Source: a virus
Length of the DNA: 52,133 bases
IMG/VR virus record: IMGVR_UViG_3300009509_000046
Span: 1 to 52,133 of that record
Strand: one strand, 5' to 3'
The number at the start of each line of letters is the position of its first letter. Positions within the stretch are counted from its first letter, which is position 1. The position numbers were made by a program, and so were the translations under genes. A model generated the notes under the pieces. That model worked only from the letters and a program-made list of their open reading frames with translations. It did not search any database and was not told the DNA's origin. Below are positions 40,675-49,516 of the stretch, one piece after another.

Positions 40675-41844
40675 ATGAACCTATCGCACCAACAACAAGA
40701 GGCTGTAGATGCCATTAGCCGGTGGATGAAATCCGACCAACAACTATTCAGATTATTTGGTTATGCCGGTACAGGTAAAACTACCTTGGCGAAATACGTC
40801 GCGGCAGGGCCTACCCTTTTCTGTGCGTTTACAGGCAAAGCCGCATACGTCCTGCGGCAAAAGGGCTGCGAAGCATTCACCATACATCAGTTGATTTACT
40901 GCCCGAAGGTGCGAAGCCGGGCTAAATTGACAGAGTTAGAGCTGGAGCTGGCAAATACCGACGATAAAGATGAGATCGAAAAATTGGAGAAGCAGATCGA
41001 ATTCGAGCACAAAAAGCTCAATTCTCCAAAGTTCGTTCTCAATCCAGACAGCCCAGTTCAAACTGCCGATCTTGTCGTGGTCGATGAATGTTCTATGGTG
41101 AACGAGCAAATGGCGAAAGACCTGATGAGCTTCGGAACGAAGATCCTTGTGCTGGGCGATCCAGCACAATTGCCGCCTGTGTATGGCACTGGGTATTTCA
41201 TCAAAGCTCAGCCCGACTTCATGCTGACCGAAATCCACCGTCAGGCAAAAGACAATCCTATCATCGGACTTGCAACACGTGTTCGACAACGTGAGTATCT
41301 ACAGCCTGACGGTGGAATGGTCATTCCTTGGGGAAGTGTCACTCCAGAAGAAGTCTTGGAGTACGACCAAATCCTCGTGGGACGAAACAAAACTCGGAAA
41401 GCCACAAACCACAAAATACGTGGACTTCTCAAACGCTATAGTAATATCCCAGTGACAGGTGATAGGCTCGTCTGTCTGCGAAACGATCACGAAGTGGGTT
41501 TACTTAACGGCGGAATTTGGGAAGTCGAATCATGTTGTGATATTGGCGATGAATTTCTCGATCTCATTATAAAAGATCCAGAAACAAACTCCGGCTTCCT
41601 GGCGGTCGAAGCTCATCGTCATTACTTCATGGATCAAGACGATAAGCCATTGCCCTGGTGGATTAGAAAAGAAGCTCAGGAGTTTGACTACGGCTACGCA
41701 TTGACAGTCCATAAGTCACAAGGATCACAGTGGGATCGTGTTCTGATCTTCGATGAGAGTGGCTCCTTTGGGCGTGACGCCCATAAATGGATGTATACCG
41801 CCGTGACACGAGCAGCCCAGGAAGTGAGGGTGGTTGTGCGGTGA
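40675..41844 (+). CDS. Dda/RecD-like superfamily 1B helicase
   Basis: The 389-residue protein has GYAGTGKTT (Walker A, 29-37), VVVDECSMV (motif II), EIHRQA (motif IV region), GDPAQLPPV (motif III), LTVHKSQGSQWDRVLI and TAVTRAAQE (motifs V-VI). These identify an AAA_30/RecD-type 5'-3' helicase similar to T4 Dda. It likely clears proteins from DNA or helps start replication. The 3' end overlaps the next gene (GTGA). Confidence 0.95.
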   Translation: MNLSHQQQEAVDAISRWMKSDQQLFRLFGYAGTGKTTLAKYVAAGPTLFCAFTGKAAYVLRQKGCEAFTIHQLIYCPKVRSRAKLTELELELANTDDKDEIEKLEKQIEFEHKKLNSPKFVLNPDSPVQTADLVVVDECSMVNEQMAKDLMSFGTKILVLGDPAQLPPVYGTGYFIKAQPDFMLTEIHRQAKDNPIIGLATRVRQREYLQPDGGMVIPWGSVTPEEVLEYDQILVGRNKTRKATNHKIRGLLKRYSNIPVTGDRLVCLRNDHEVGLLNGGIWEVESCCDIGDEFLDLIIKDPETNSGFLAVEAHRHYFMDQDDKPLPWWIRKEAQEFDYGYALTVHKSQGSQWDRVLIFDESGSFGRDAHKWMYTAVTRAAQEVRVVVR

Positions 41845-42212
41845 AAATAGATCCGAAGAAAAAGAAGATGATACGGATGATGATACGCGAAGCTATCAAA
41901 TTTCAGAATCATCAAACATTATTCTCATGTGAGCACTGCATGTTCTATGATGAGGGACATTGCGAGGCAGACTTCGATGACCAAATAACACACAATCTTG
42001 TGCAGCCTTATAGTTTACCTCAATGCTTCACATTTAACTCAATTGACTCAGCGTATGCCGGTGTGCTGGAGCTGTTCGCCAGCATGAAAATTGACTTTAG
42101 ACATGCGGAGTATGGGTGGGCTACAATCGTTGGACGAATTATAAGTCGCTGCAATCGCTATGGTTATCTTCCTAAAGTGAATAAAACGAACCTGAACAAA
42201 TATGATGGGTAG
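41841..42212 (+). CDS. Hypothetical protein with Cys-His cluster, 123 aa
   Basis: GTG 41841 overlaps the helicase stop (GTGA). The basic N-terminus KIDPKKKKMIRMMIREAIKF leads to CEHCMFYDEGHCEADF, a possible metal site, and later YGWATIVGRIISRCNRYG. It overlaps the polymerase gene by 11 bases. It may be a small polymerase or helicase partner; no family is recognised. Confidence 0.6.
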   Translation: MKIDPKKKKMIRMMIREAIKFQNHQTLFSCEHCMFYDEGHCEADFDDQITHNLVQPYSLPQCFTFNSIDSAYAGVLELFASMKIDFRHAEYGWATIVGRIISRCNRYGYLPKVNKTNLNKYDG

Positions 42213-44154
42213 GGGTCGAAAAAACAGAAACTACGAGGGTCAAATGCCGATGTTCAAACCGGACTGTGACTGGCGTCCGCCGTCACTGAGTGACCTTCCT
42301 ACGTCTTGGGACGGAGCTGGCCGCGTCGGTATTGACTGCGAGACTAAAGACGTTGACCTAAAGAGACTCGGTCCAGGCGTCCGGCGTAAAGACAGCTATA
42401 TTGTCGGAATCAGTTTTGCTATTGAAGACGGTCCATCGTTCTATCTGCCAATGCGTCACAGGGGTGGTGACAATATGGATGCGGCAAAGGTCATCCAATA
42501 TCTAAAAGACCGAGCCAAAACATTCACCGGAACACTCTGCGGAGCAAACATCGGATACGATCTTGACTGGCTGGCCGAAGAAGGCATCGTGTTCCGACAA
42601 GCTTCGTTCAAAGACATACAAGTTGCTGAGCCGCTGATAGATGAGAATCAATTCTCTTATAGCCTGGAGACACTTGCTGAGAAGTATGGCTTTCCAGGCA
42701 AAGACGAGACAATGCTGCGTGACGCGGCCTCGGCTTACGGCCTTGACCCAAAGAAAGATTTGTGGCAACTCCCTGGGCGTTACGTTGGAGCATACGGAGC
42801 ACACGACTCTGAGCTGCCGCTGGCAATCCTACGGAAACAAGAGAAGATCATTGATGATGTCGATCTCTGGAAGATCTACGATCTTGAGTGTCAAGTGACA
42901 CCTGTCCTTGTGAAGATGAGACGACGTGGAATTCGCATCGACTTCGATCAACTTTCTAAGGTAGAGAAGTTTACCATTGAAAAGGAACAAGAATTTCTAC
43001 AGGTGATCTATGATAAAACCGGAGTAAGAATTCAAGTCGATGAGATCAATAAAACAAAGTTAGTCATTAAGGCTTGTAATGTAGCACAAATTCCTTACGG
43101 CTGGACCGAACCATCAGACAAATTCCCAGATGGACAGCCGTCAGTCAAAAAGGAATTCTTACTTCCTAACGCCGATCATCCTGTAGTCAATTCGATACTC
43201 GAAGCTCGTGCGTATAATAAGGTTCGCAACACGTTTGTGAGGTCGATCAGAGATCACGCGGTCAACGGTCGAATTCATTGTACATTCAATCAGCTCCGGC
43301 GTCAAGATGATAATAGTGACGAGGTCAAAGGTGCTGGGCCTGGGCGTCTTTCATCTTGTGATCCCAACCTACAACAGCAACCATCACGTCACCCAGTGCT
43401 GGGCAAAATGTGGCGGGCGATCTATCTGCCGGACGAAGGTGGAAGGTGGGCTGCTTGTGATTACTCACAACAAGAGCCTCGGCTGTTCGTTCACTTTGCA
43501 CACATAGCCGGATGTCCAGGAACGCAAGCGGCCATCGACAAATTTTTCGCCGGTTATGATTGGCATGATATGACAACCGAAATGGCGTTCGGTATTAAGA
43601 AAGACGATGACCCAGAGAAGTTTGCAAAGCTTCGTAAGCGGGCAAAAGCTGTTTTTCTGGGGCTGACTTATGGTATGGGACAGGCAAAAATGTGTCGGTC
43701 TTGTGGCTTCGCAACAGAAATAATTAACATACGTGGAGCTGAGCGAGAAGTGGCCGGTCCCGAAGGCCGGGCTTTTCTGGAAGAATTCAATCGCAAGGTT
43801 CCGTTCTTGAATGACATTAAGGAAAGAGTTGAACGAGTCGCCTGGAATCGTCGTTATATTCGGACATTACTTGGTCGGCATATCCACTATCCCCCCGGCC
43901 TTAACATGGAACGAAAGGCACTGAATAACTTAATCCAAGGGTCCGCAGCAGATCAAACAAAACTGGCAATGGTGCTTCTGGATAAAGAAAATTTCAGATT
44001 TCAGTTGCAAATTCACGACGAAATTGATATAACTGTATATGATGAGAAAACAGCAAAGGATATGGCTGAGATTATGACAAACTGTGTGCCTCTGGTCGTG
44101 CCGTCAAAGGTGGATGTCGAGATCGGGGCCAATTGGGGAGATAGCATGGAATGA
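42202..44154 (+). CDS. Family A DNA polymerase with 3'-5' exonuclease
   Basis: The 650-residue protein combines a 3'-5' exonuclease (GIDCETKDVD with D45 and E47, GANIGYDLDWL, YGAHDSELPLAI) with a Pol I-like polymerase core. Motif A is WAACDYSQQEPRL, the O-helix motif B is RKRAKAVFLGLTYGMG, motif C is LQIHDEID. The residue at the position of E. coli Phe762 is Leu. No 5'-3' exonuclease domain is present. Several early ATGs exist (42202, 42205, 42244); the first is used. It overlaps genes at both ends. Confidence 0.95.
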   Translation: MMGRGRKNRNYEGQMPMFKPDCDWRPPSLSDLPTSWDGAGRVGIDCETKDVDLKRLGPGVRRKDSYIVGISFAIEDGPSFYLPMRHRGGDNMDAAKVIQYLKDRAKTFTGTLCGANIGYDLDWLAEEGIVFRQASFKDIQVAEPLIDENQFSYSLETLAEKYGFPGKDETMLRDAASAYGLDPKKDLWQLPGRYVGAYGAHDSELPLAILRKQEKIIDDVDLWKIYDLECQVTPVLVKMRRRGIRIDFDQLSKVEKFTIEKEQEFLQVIYDKTGVRIQVDEINKTKLVIKACNVAQIPYGWTEPSDKFPDGQPSVKKEFLLPNADHPVVNSILEARAYNKVRNTFVRSIRDHAVNGRIHCTFNQLRRQDDNSDEVKGAGPGRLSSCDPNLQQQPSRHPVLGKMWRAIYLPDEGGRWAACDYSQQEPRLFVHFAHIAGCPGTQAAIDKFFAGYDWHDMTTEMAFGIKKDDDPEKFAKLRKRAKAVFLGLTYGMGQAKMCRSCGFATEIINIRGAEREVAGPEGRAFLEEFNRKVPFLNDIKERVERVAWNRRYIRTLLGRHIHYPPGLNMERKALNNLIQGSAADQTKLAMVLLDKENFRFQLQIHDEIDITVYDEKTAKDMAEIMTNCVPLVVPSKVDVEIGANWGDSME

Positions 44155-44531
44155 GAACACTACTGTTCAAAAACAATGTTCACCAAACAGAGAAGGCGGA
44201 CATCCCTGGACATGATCCGGTCGCCGTCAATCTCACTGTCCGCAAGGGTCTCAAATGGGCCGATGTTAAGATCGGCGAAACTGTGATCGTTGCTGAAACT
44301 GGAGCAGAGATTGTCGAAGGTCAAGAAGTGTTCGCTGAGATCTTTGATGTCAAAGTGATGACCTTTGCCAGCCTCGTCAACTATGGTCACTTACTCAAAC
44401 TGGAGCATGACCCAGCATGTCAAACCTTCAAAGGTCTCTTCGAGACGATGAAGAAAGTCTATGACGGCTTCCTTCTTCACGAATTAGTGACACTCGTGTT
44501 CTACGAAGTTTTAGAGGAGACTCCTGGATAA
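44151..44531 (+). CDS. Hypothetical protein, possibly ASCH-like, 126 aa
   Basis: Start coupled to the polymerase (ATGA). VRKGLKWADVKIGETVIVAE, then EIFDVKVMTFASLVNYGHLL and the end LHELVTLVFYEVLEE loosely follow the strand-helix order of ASCH RNA-binding or modification domains. The match is weak and uncertain. End coupled to the next start (TAATG). Part of the replication operon. Confidence 0.6.
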   Translation: MRTLLFKNNVHQTEKADIPGHDPVAVNLTVRKGLKWADVKIGETVIVAETGAEIVEGQEVFAEIFDVKVMTFASLVNYGHLLKLEHDPACQTFKGLFETMKKVYDGFLLHELVTLVFYEVLEETPG

Positions 44532-44821
44532 TGAGATTAGGAACTCACTTAACCATTTGGGATGATGACCATTCACTATGCGAGAAAGTGTGGTTTGATT
44601 TCGAGATTCGATTTCTCTGGTGGAAATTTCATTTCCGAATTAGTCGGTCACTGACATCCGGCCATCTCGGATATGATAGACGACCTTACATTAGATTTTT
44701 TCTCGGATCACCTACAAAACACATTAGGTTAATAACAACAAGTGTTGTTGTTAATAGATTCAATCTTGATGGAAGTTGTCGGCTAAAAACAATCTATATG
44801 TGGAAGTGGAGATTTCGTTAG
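44531..44821 (+). CDS. Hypothetical aromatic-rich protein, 96 aa
   Basis: Start coupled (TAATG); end overlaps the next GTG start (TAGTG). The product is unusually rich in W, F, H and R (KVWFDFEIRFLWWKFHFRIS, GYDRRPYIRFFLG). No transmembrane segment or known domain is apparent. The aromatic strands suggest a small beta protein. Function unknown. Confidence 0.55.
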   Translation: MRLGTHLTIWDDDHSLCEKVWFDFEIRFLWWKFHFRISRSLTSGHLGYDRRPYIRFFLGSPTKHIRLITTSVVVNRFNLDGSCRLKTIYMWKWRFR

Positions 44822-45258
44822 TGGAACAACAGCAACGACAATTTTTGGTGAAGGCCCTGACTAAGGCGGGACTCGATGCAACAAGCGTCGAAAATCCCGC
44901 CTATCCAGGGACACCAGACATTCAATTCATCGACGGATGGATAGAGTGTAAGTACTTGGAAGACTGGCCGAAGAAAGAAGAAACAACTGTACGCATTCCA
45001 CACTTCACGCAGCAACAACGAGTTTGGTTACTACGCCGATGGTTAGAAGTCACCAAGAAAGCAACGCTTAGAAAAATCTATGGGGCTGGCTGGCTTGTGC
45101 TTTATGTTGCAAGTACAAAAGACTGGCTTGTGTTCAATGGCGAAATAGCAGCAAGGCATGTGGCGAAGGATGGAGTGAATAAAGCTAAGCTTTTTGAGCT
45201 TGCTTGTCTAACAACGAATAATGTACAGGATGTAATTGATTATGTCACTATCTCTTGA
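44821..45258 (+). CDS. PD-(D/E)XK nuclease, Holliday-resolvase/VRR-like
   Basis: GTG 44821 is coupled to the previous stop and has GGAG nine bases upstream. The core AYPGTPDIQFIDGWIECKYL contains the PD...ExK catalytic signature of restriction-like nucleases (P-D, then E-C-K). Helical N-terminus EQQQRQFLVKALTKAGLDA and basic segments (QQRVWLLRRWLEVTKKATLR) follow the order of small VRR or resolvase enzymes. It may process recombination or replication intermediates. It overlaps the primase start. Confidence 0.8.
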   Translation: MEQQQRQFLVKALTKAGLDATSVENPAYPGTPDIQFIDGWIECKYLEDWPKKEETTVRIPHFTQQQRVWLLRRWLEVTKKATLRKIYGAGWLVLYVASTKDWLVFNGEIAARHVAKDGVNKAKLFELACLTTNNVQDVIDYVTIS

Positions 45259-47602
45259 ATTCCTAAAACAATTTAGGCCGGACGGACCCTGGACGCTCAC
45301 GGCAATTCCGGTAGACGGCGGAAAGCTTAACACCGTGACATTCACGGACGAACTTGAAGACAAACTGGAAGACTGGCTTGTCAAGAACGGTGAAGGTCAT
45401 AATATATACTTCTCTGTCAATCCTTGCCGCGAATCTATTAGTAAAAAGGCTTCTCGTGAAGATATCCAGTCAGTCGAATATCTACATGTCGATGTGGACC
45501 CACGTGCCGGGGAGAGCCTGAAGCTTGAACAAAAAAGAATCCTCGACAAAATCCGAGCATTCAAGCCTACTCCTACGTGTGTCATATTCTCTGGGGGCGG
45601 GTATCAAGCATTCTGGCGGCTCGAAGAACCAATCATCATAGATGGTGACATTGCCAAAGCCGAATCAGCGAAACGCTACAACATGCAACTTGAGCTACTT
45701 TTGGGCGGAGACAACTGTCATAACATCGACCGGATTATGAGATTGCCGGGAACGATGAACCGGCCAAACGCTAAGAAGCGTAAGAAGGGCCGCAAAGAAA
45801 TCCTGGCCGAAACGGTCCACTTGGATACAAAGATATCATATCCTATTAGCCAATTCACAGCGGCTCAGAAGGTCCAATCATCAGCTTCTGCTGGGTTTTC
45901 TGGTGGTCGATCTGATCTTACACCCAAAGTGGATACGGCCAACATTCGGCGGATAGAGGATCTCTCCGAGCTGGGCGATAGTGTGAAAGATTGGGTCAAA
46001 GTGCTGATTGCCCAAGGGCGTGATCCTGATGAGCCTCATCGGTTCAAATCCCGCAGTGAGGCATTGTTCTGTGTATGCTGCGAATTAGTCCGAGCCGGTA
46101 TTGATGATGAGACTATCTTCTCAATCATCACCGACAAAGACTTCGGCATTGCTGAGTCGGTTGTGCAGCTCGGATCAAGAGCAGAAGCCTACGCCCTGCG
46201 GCAGATCGAGCGAGCCAAAGAAAATGCGGTAGATCCAGCTCTCCGCGAGCTGAATGAAAAGCACGCCGTGATCTCCAGCATCGGCGGCAAGTGTCGCGTG
46301 ATTGCAGAAGAATTCGATCACTCATTCGGCAGACCTAAAATAGAATTGCAAACCTTCCAAGACTTTTCAAATCGGTATATGCACCGCAAAGTAAAAGTTG
46401 GTGAAGACAAGAACGGTGCTGCCGTATTCATGCCGCTCGGCAAGTGGTGGTTGCAACATAAGAACAGACGTCAATTCGACCAAATGATTTTCGTACCGGC
46501 CCAAGAAGTTGACGGAGCGTTCAATCTGTGGCGTGGCTTCAATTGCGAAGCTATACCGGGAGCATGTGACCTGTTCCTCAATCACCTGAAAGATAACGTG
46601 TGCTGCGGCAACGCCGAATACTATCAGTATCTCATGGCGTGGCTGGCCGCTGCCGTACAGAACCCCGGCAAGCCTGCTGGGACCGCCGTCGTTATGCGTG
46701 GTAAGCAAGGGACAGGAAAATCGTTCTTTGCGAAAGCAGTTGGCAAGCTGTTCGGCCAACACTTCTTGCATATCAGCAACTCGAAACATCTGGTCGGTTC
46801 CTTCAATGCTCACCTGCGTGACTGCGTCCTATTGTTCGCCGATGAAGCATTCTACGCCGGTGACAAAAAGAGTGAAGGCATCTTGAAAGCACTCATCACC
46901 GAAGAACATATCGTCATCGAAAAGAAGGGCATCGACTCCGAAGCACAACCAAATTACATTCACCTAATCATGGCCTCTAACAGCGACTGGGTCGTGCCGG
47001 TAGCTATGGATGATCGTCGTTTCTTCGTTCTGGATATGGGCGAAACACATCGACGTGACTCTCAATACTTTGGTGACATCATGGCTCAGCTCGAAAACGG
47101 TGGGTATGAAGCTCTACTCCACCACCTGATGTCACTTGATATCACGAAAATAGATCTGCGGATTCCACCAAACACTGAGGCGCTTGCTGAACAGAAGCAG
47201 CTCAATTTGAGTCCCGAACAAGCTTGGTGGTATGATAAGCTCCACGAAGGTCGTGTCCTGGCAAGACATGAAGGCTGGGAAACAACAATCTGTAAAGAAG
47301 AATTGCTGTTCGATTTGGAGAGATTTGTCAAGCGTTACGCGGGCAATTATATGAACCGAATTTCTATGACCCGGCTTGGTCGATTTCTAAGTCGAATAAT
47401 GCCTGCGGGCTTACCTCAAACAACAACCCAGCGAGTCAGCCCAGATCCGAAGGCACCTTATGACACTGGATTGAACTTCAACACAAATCCAAAGTGCTAC
47501 AAGATAGGGACATTGATAGACTGCCGGAAGTGCTGGGACGACATCCAGGGCTTCAAAACAAAATGGCAGGATGCAATCACCGATGAACAACCGCCGTTTT
47601 AG
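45242..47602 (+). CDS. Primase-helicase (AEP-like primase plus SF3-type helicase)
   Basis: ATG 45242 overlaps the nuclease gene by 17 bases. In the 786-residue protein, the N-terminus has VEYLHVDVDPRAG (DxD metal site, residues 84-86), VIFSGGGYQAFWRL and HNIDRIMRLPGTMNRPN, typical of archaeo-eukaryotic-type phage primases. The C-terminal half has MRGKQGTGKSFFAKAVGKLF (Walker A about 487-495), LLFADEAFYAGDKKSEGIL (Walker B) and IHLIMASNSDWVVPV (sensor), as in DUF5906-type superfamily 3 helicases. It should open and prime the origin. Confidence 0.92.
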   Translation: MSLSLEFLKQFRPDGPWTLTAIPVDGGKLNTVTFTDELEDKLEDWLVKNGEGHNIYFSVNPCRESISKKASREDIQSVEYLHVDVDPRAGESLKLEQKRILDKIRAFKPTPTCVIFSGGGYQAFWRLEEPIIIDGDIAKAESAKRYNMQLELLLGGDNCHNIDRIMRLPGTMNRPNAKKRKKGRKEILAETVHLDTKISYPISQFTAAQKVQSSASAGFSGGRSDLTPKVDTANIRRIEDLSELGDSVKDWVKVLIAQGRDPDEPHRFKSRSEALFCVCCELVRAGIDDETIFSIITDKDFGIAESVVQLGSRAEAYALRQIERAKENAVDPALRELNEKHAVISSIGGKCRVIAEEFDHSFGRPKIELQTFQDFSNRYMHRKVKVGEDKNGAAVFMPLGKWWLQHKNRRQFDQMIFVPAQEVDGAFNLWRGFNCEAIPGACDLFLNHLKDNVCCGNAEYYQYLMAWLAAAVQNPGKPAGTAVVMRGKQGTGKSFFAKAVGKLFGQHFLHISNSKHLVGSFNAHLRDCVLLFADEAFYAGDKKSEGILKALITEEHIVIEKKGIDSEAQPNYIHLIMASNSDWVVPVAMDDRRFFVLDMGETHRRDSQYFGDIMAQLENGGYEALLHHLMSLDITKIDLRIPPNTEALAEQKQLNLSPEQAWWYDKLHEGRVLARHEGWETTICKEELLFDLERFVKRYAGNYMNRISMTRLGRFLSRIMPAGLPQTTTQRVSPDPKAPYDTGLNFNTNPKCYKIGTLIDCRKCWDDIQGFKTKWQDAITDEQPPF

Positions 47603-47610
47603 GAGACATC

Positions 47611-47838
47611 ATGGCAATACCAGGAGACGACAGATTAAGATGTAGATCATGTGAAGGGTTCTTATGTGCTCCAACAAAAGTTAATCCTGCGGATTATGGT
47701 CTTATTGAAAATAAACATGGTGCAGTAACGAGGAAGTGTCTTAACCCAAAATGTGAGCAACATTGGATAGTATACGCTCAGGAGCTGCCAAAAGGATCGT
47801 TCAAAATTATCCTAAAAATGATTGACAAACTGGAGTAA
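47611..47838 (+). CDS. Zinc-ribbon hypothetical protein, 75 aa
   Basis: ATG 47611 follows TTAGGAGACATC. It contains LRCRSCEGFLCAP and TRKCLNPKCEQHWIVYAQEL, two CxxC pairs that probably bind one zinc ion. The end (SFKIILKMIDKLE) overlaps the next promoter. Such ribbons bind nucleic acid or proteins; no family beyond this is recognised. Confidence 0.65.
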   Translation: MAIPGDDRLRCRSCEGFLCAPTKVNPADYGLIENKHGAVTRKCLNPKCEQHWIVYAQELPKGSFKIILKMIDKLE

Positions 47839-47850
47839 ATTTGGTATAGT
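47822..47850 (+). promoter_or_regulatory. Sigma70-type promoter
   Basis: TTGACA (47822-47827), 17-bp spacer, TATAGT (47845-47850). Transcription near 47857 would start only about three bases before ATG 47860, another nearly leaderless message. Confidence 0.8.
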
Positions 47851-47859
47851 GAGGTTATT

Positions 47860-48078
47860 ATGAATATCACAACTGCTATCGTATTCGTGAAGGGCACCGC
47901 GATGACTCGCGTCGAAGGTGAGTATATCGTAAAGTGTGCTGTTGAGGGACAAGACGGAGGGGCCGACATCGACTACAATCGTCAGATCTTAGAGCAAGCG
48001 TTCATTGAGATCTACGGCACCCAAGACGTCGAAGTCTTATTCCCTGAGCTTGGAGAGTGCTTAGATGATACCGATTAA
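47860..48078 (+). CDS. Hypothetical protein, 72 aa
   Basis: ATG 47860 with GAGG nearby but likely upstream of the transcript start. MNITTAIVFVKGTAMTRVEG leads to an acidic C-terminus (EVLFPELGECLDDTD). Small strand-helix mix. Its last 14 bases overlap the next gene. Function unknown. Confidence 0.6.
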   Translation: MNITTAIVFVKGTAMTRVEGEYIVKCAVEGQDGGADIDYNRQILEQAFIEIYGTQDVEVLFPELGECLDDTD

Positions 48079-48535
48079 GGTGATTTTCAAATCAGGTAAG
48101 TCGATCACAGCATGGTCAACTAACCCAGATGAATTCGCTCAGTCGATTGCAAACATATCCCCACCTGAGATCGCTGGCCTGGACTACTCTTGGACAGACA
48201 ATGGACAGATGCCGCCTGAGTTGCAGGAAGTGACAATCAATCTCAAGAGTGGGTCGGTTCTCATGTGCGAAGTGACCAAGAGTGAGCTGACATCCTTGGC
48301 GAAGATCGAAGACATCCTCGGCTATGAGAATAGCAACCTAATCGCATACGCTCGACTTCGCAAAGAGGAAGACGTCCTGGACGCACGATTCGCAGCGACC
48401 GCCGCCGTCATAAACAACGTCCCGGATCTTGATATTCGGCTGTATTGCCATAAAAGATATTTGAAATGTAAGGCTGCGTACATCGCAGCTCTCGAATCAA
48501 TTGTAGATGGTATTTTTAGGAGACCGGACGAATGA
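48065..48535 (+). CDS. Hypothetical protein, 156 aa
   Basis: ATG 48065 overlaps the previous gene. The N-terminal half has two similar strand-turn segments (IKVIFKSGKSITAWSTNPDE and VTINLKSGSVLMCEVTKSEL). The C-terminal half is helical with CHKRYLKCKAAYIAALESIV. Coupled to the lipoprotein-like gene (ATGA). Function unknown. Confidence 0.6.
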   Translation: MIPIKVIFKSGKSITAWSTNPDEFAQSIANISPPEIAGLDYSWTDNGQMPPELQEVTINLKSGSVLMCEVTKSELTSLAKIEDILGYENSNLIAYARLRKEEDVLDARFAATAAVINNVPDLDIRLYCHKRYLKCKAAYIAALESIVDGIFRRPDE

Positions 48536-49176
48536 AAAAGGTAGTAGCGTATATTTTACTGGCGATTGTTCTAATCGGCAGTGGCTGCATCGGCACTGTC
48601 TCGGAGCACTTTACGCCTGGGACGATCAACGAGAAGATCGTGAAATACAATGAGGAAGCTGGAACAGGAAAGAAGGAAGATTATAAAGGTTTCCTTTTCC
48701 CAAGTCTCGCGGAGCTGCGAAAATTGAATCAAGACTTTGAAGCCGCCGTCGCTCTGACTAATCAGGAATTGAGACAATTGGCTGAACAGAAAAAGCTCGA
48801 AGAAGATATCCTGAGAGGCATACTTGCGAAAGATACAAAGTTGGCAGAAGACCGCGAGGAGTTTCTATGGAATCCGACGACTGGAGCAATTGCTTTGGGA
48901 CTGTCACTACTCGGAGTAGGTGCTGGCGGGTATCTGGGCTTAATGAGAAAACGACCACAAGATTACACAGAAGCTGATCTGCAAAAAGCTATGACCGAAG
49001 TCAAGGGCGAGTTGACCGACAAAGATCGCAAGCTGGTCTCTATTGTGAAAAGCATCCAGAACGTGATCGACGCGGAAGGCGAACCTGCAAAACAGGCGGC
49101 AATAATTAAGATATTGAAAGACAGTCAGTCGCCCGAAGCAAGGCAGGCCGTGAAGGAAGCAAAAGCAGTTATCTGA
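48532..49176 (+). CDS. Lipoprotein-like protein with second membrane helix (possible spanin)
   Basis: ATG 48532 is coupled (ATGA). The first 18 residues form a signal peptide (MKKVVAYILLAIVLIGSG) ending in Cys19; the lipobox is imperfect (Gly at -3). A coiled-coil periplasmic part (SLAELRKLNQDFEAAVALTN, LRQLAEQKKLEEDILRGI) runs to a hydrophobic helix at about 118-138 (AIALGLSLLGVGAGGYLGLM) followed by RKR. An outer-membrane anchor plus an inner-membrane helix is the layout of unimolecular spanins, though the C-terminal tail of about 75 residues is long for one. Confidence 0.6.
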   Translation: MKKVVAYILLAIVLIGSGCIGTVSEHFTPGTINEKIVKYNEEAGTGKKEDYKGFLFPSLAELRKLNQDFEAAVALTNQELRQLAEQKKLEEDILRGILAKDTKLAEDREEFLWNPTTGAIALGLSLLGVGAGGYLGLMRKRPQDYTEADLQKAMTEVKGELTDKDRKLVSIVKSIQNVIDAEGEPAKQAAIIKILKDSQSPEARQAVKEAKAVI

Positions 49177-49203
49177 CAACTTACTTTATTCAGGAGAAAT
49201 CAA

Positions 49204-49497
49204 ATGGGATATATCATAGCAGCTCTGATAATCGCAGTGCTGATCGTAGCGATCAAAAACATCCCTGGCAGCGTTCACAGCTATGAACAATATGAGCATT
49301 ATGGAGTAACCGTGTGGGTTCGCTCTGACCTGAAAGGAAAGCACCGGGATTATTGTCTGTGCTGGAAATGCGATCAGTTTCACCCAGGACAGGTGACGAA
49401 TTGCCCGATTGCTCAGATACTCTATCAAAATTGCGTTACCTTTGATATAGTGACACCCGTATGGGAGTGTCCCAAGTTCAGCCTTGTACAGAAGTGA
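49204..49497 (+). CDS. Membrane-anchored cysteine-rich protein, 97 aa
   Basis: ATG 49204 follows TTCAGGAGAAATCAA. An N-terminal helix (GYIIAALIIAVLIVAIKNIP) is followed by a soluble part with HRDYCLCWKCDQFHPG, TNCPIAQ, NCVTFDIVTPVWECP, in all six cysteines. The C-W-C-...-NCPIA-...-VWECP pattern recurs in phage hypothetical proteins. The cysteines may bind metal or form disulphides in the periplasm. Unknown role. Confidence 0.65.
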   Translation: MGYIIAALIIAVLIVAIKNIPGSVHSYEQYEHYGVTVWVRSDLKGKHRDYCLCWKCDQFHPGQVTNCPIAQILYQNCVTFDIVTPVWECPKFSLVQK

Positions 49498-49516
49498 AAC
49501 TGAGGAAGGAATCACC

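Noticed and set aside
33515-43000. Definite Z-genome (2-aminoadenine) phage
   Set aside because: MazZ-like, HD and PolA genes are present, but purZ is not seen and these families also occur in ordinary phages.
44729-44760. TAACAACAA/TTGTTGTTA inverted repeat with GTG loop
   Set aside because: It is AT-rich, inside a coding region, with no terminator or regulatory context.
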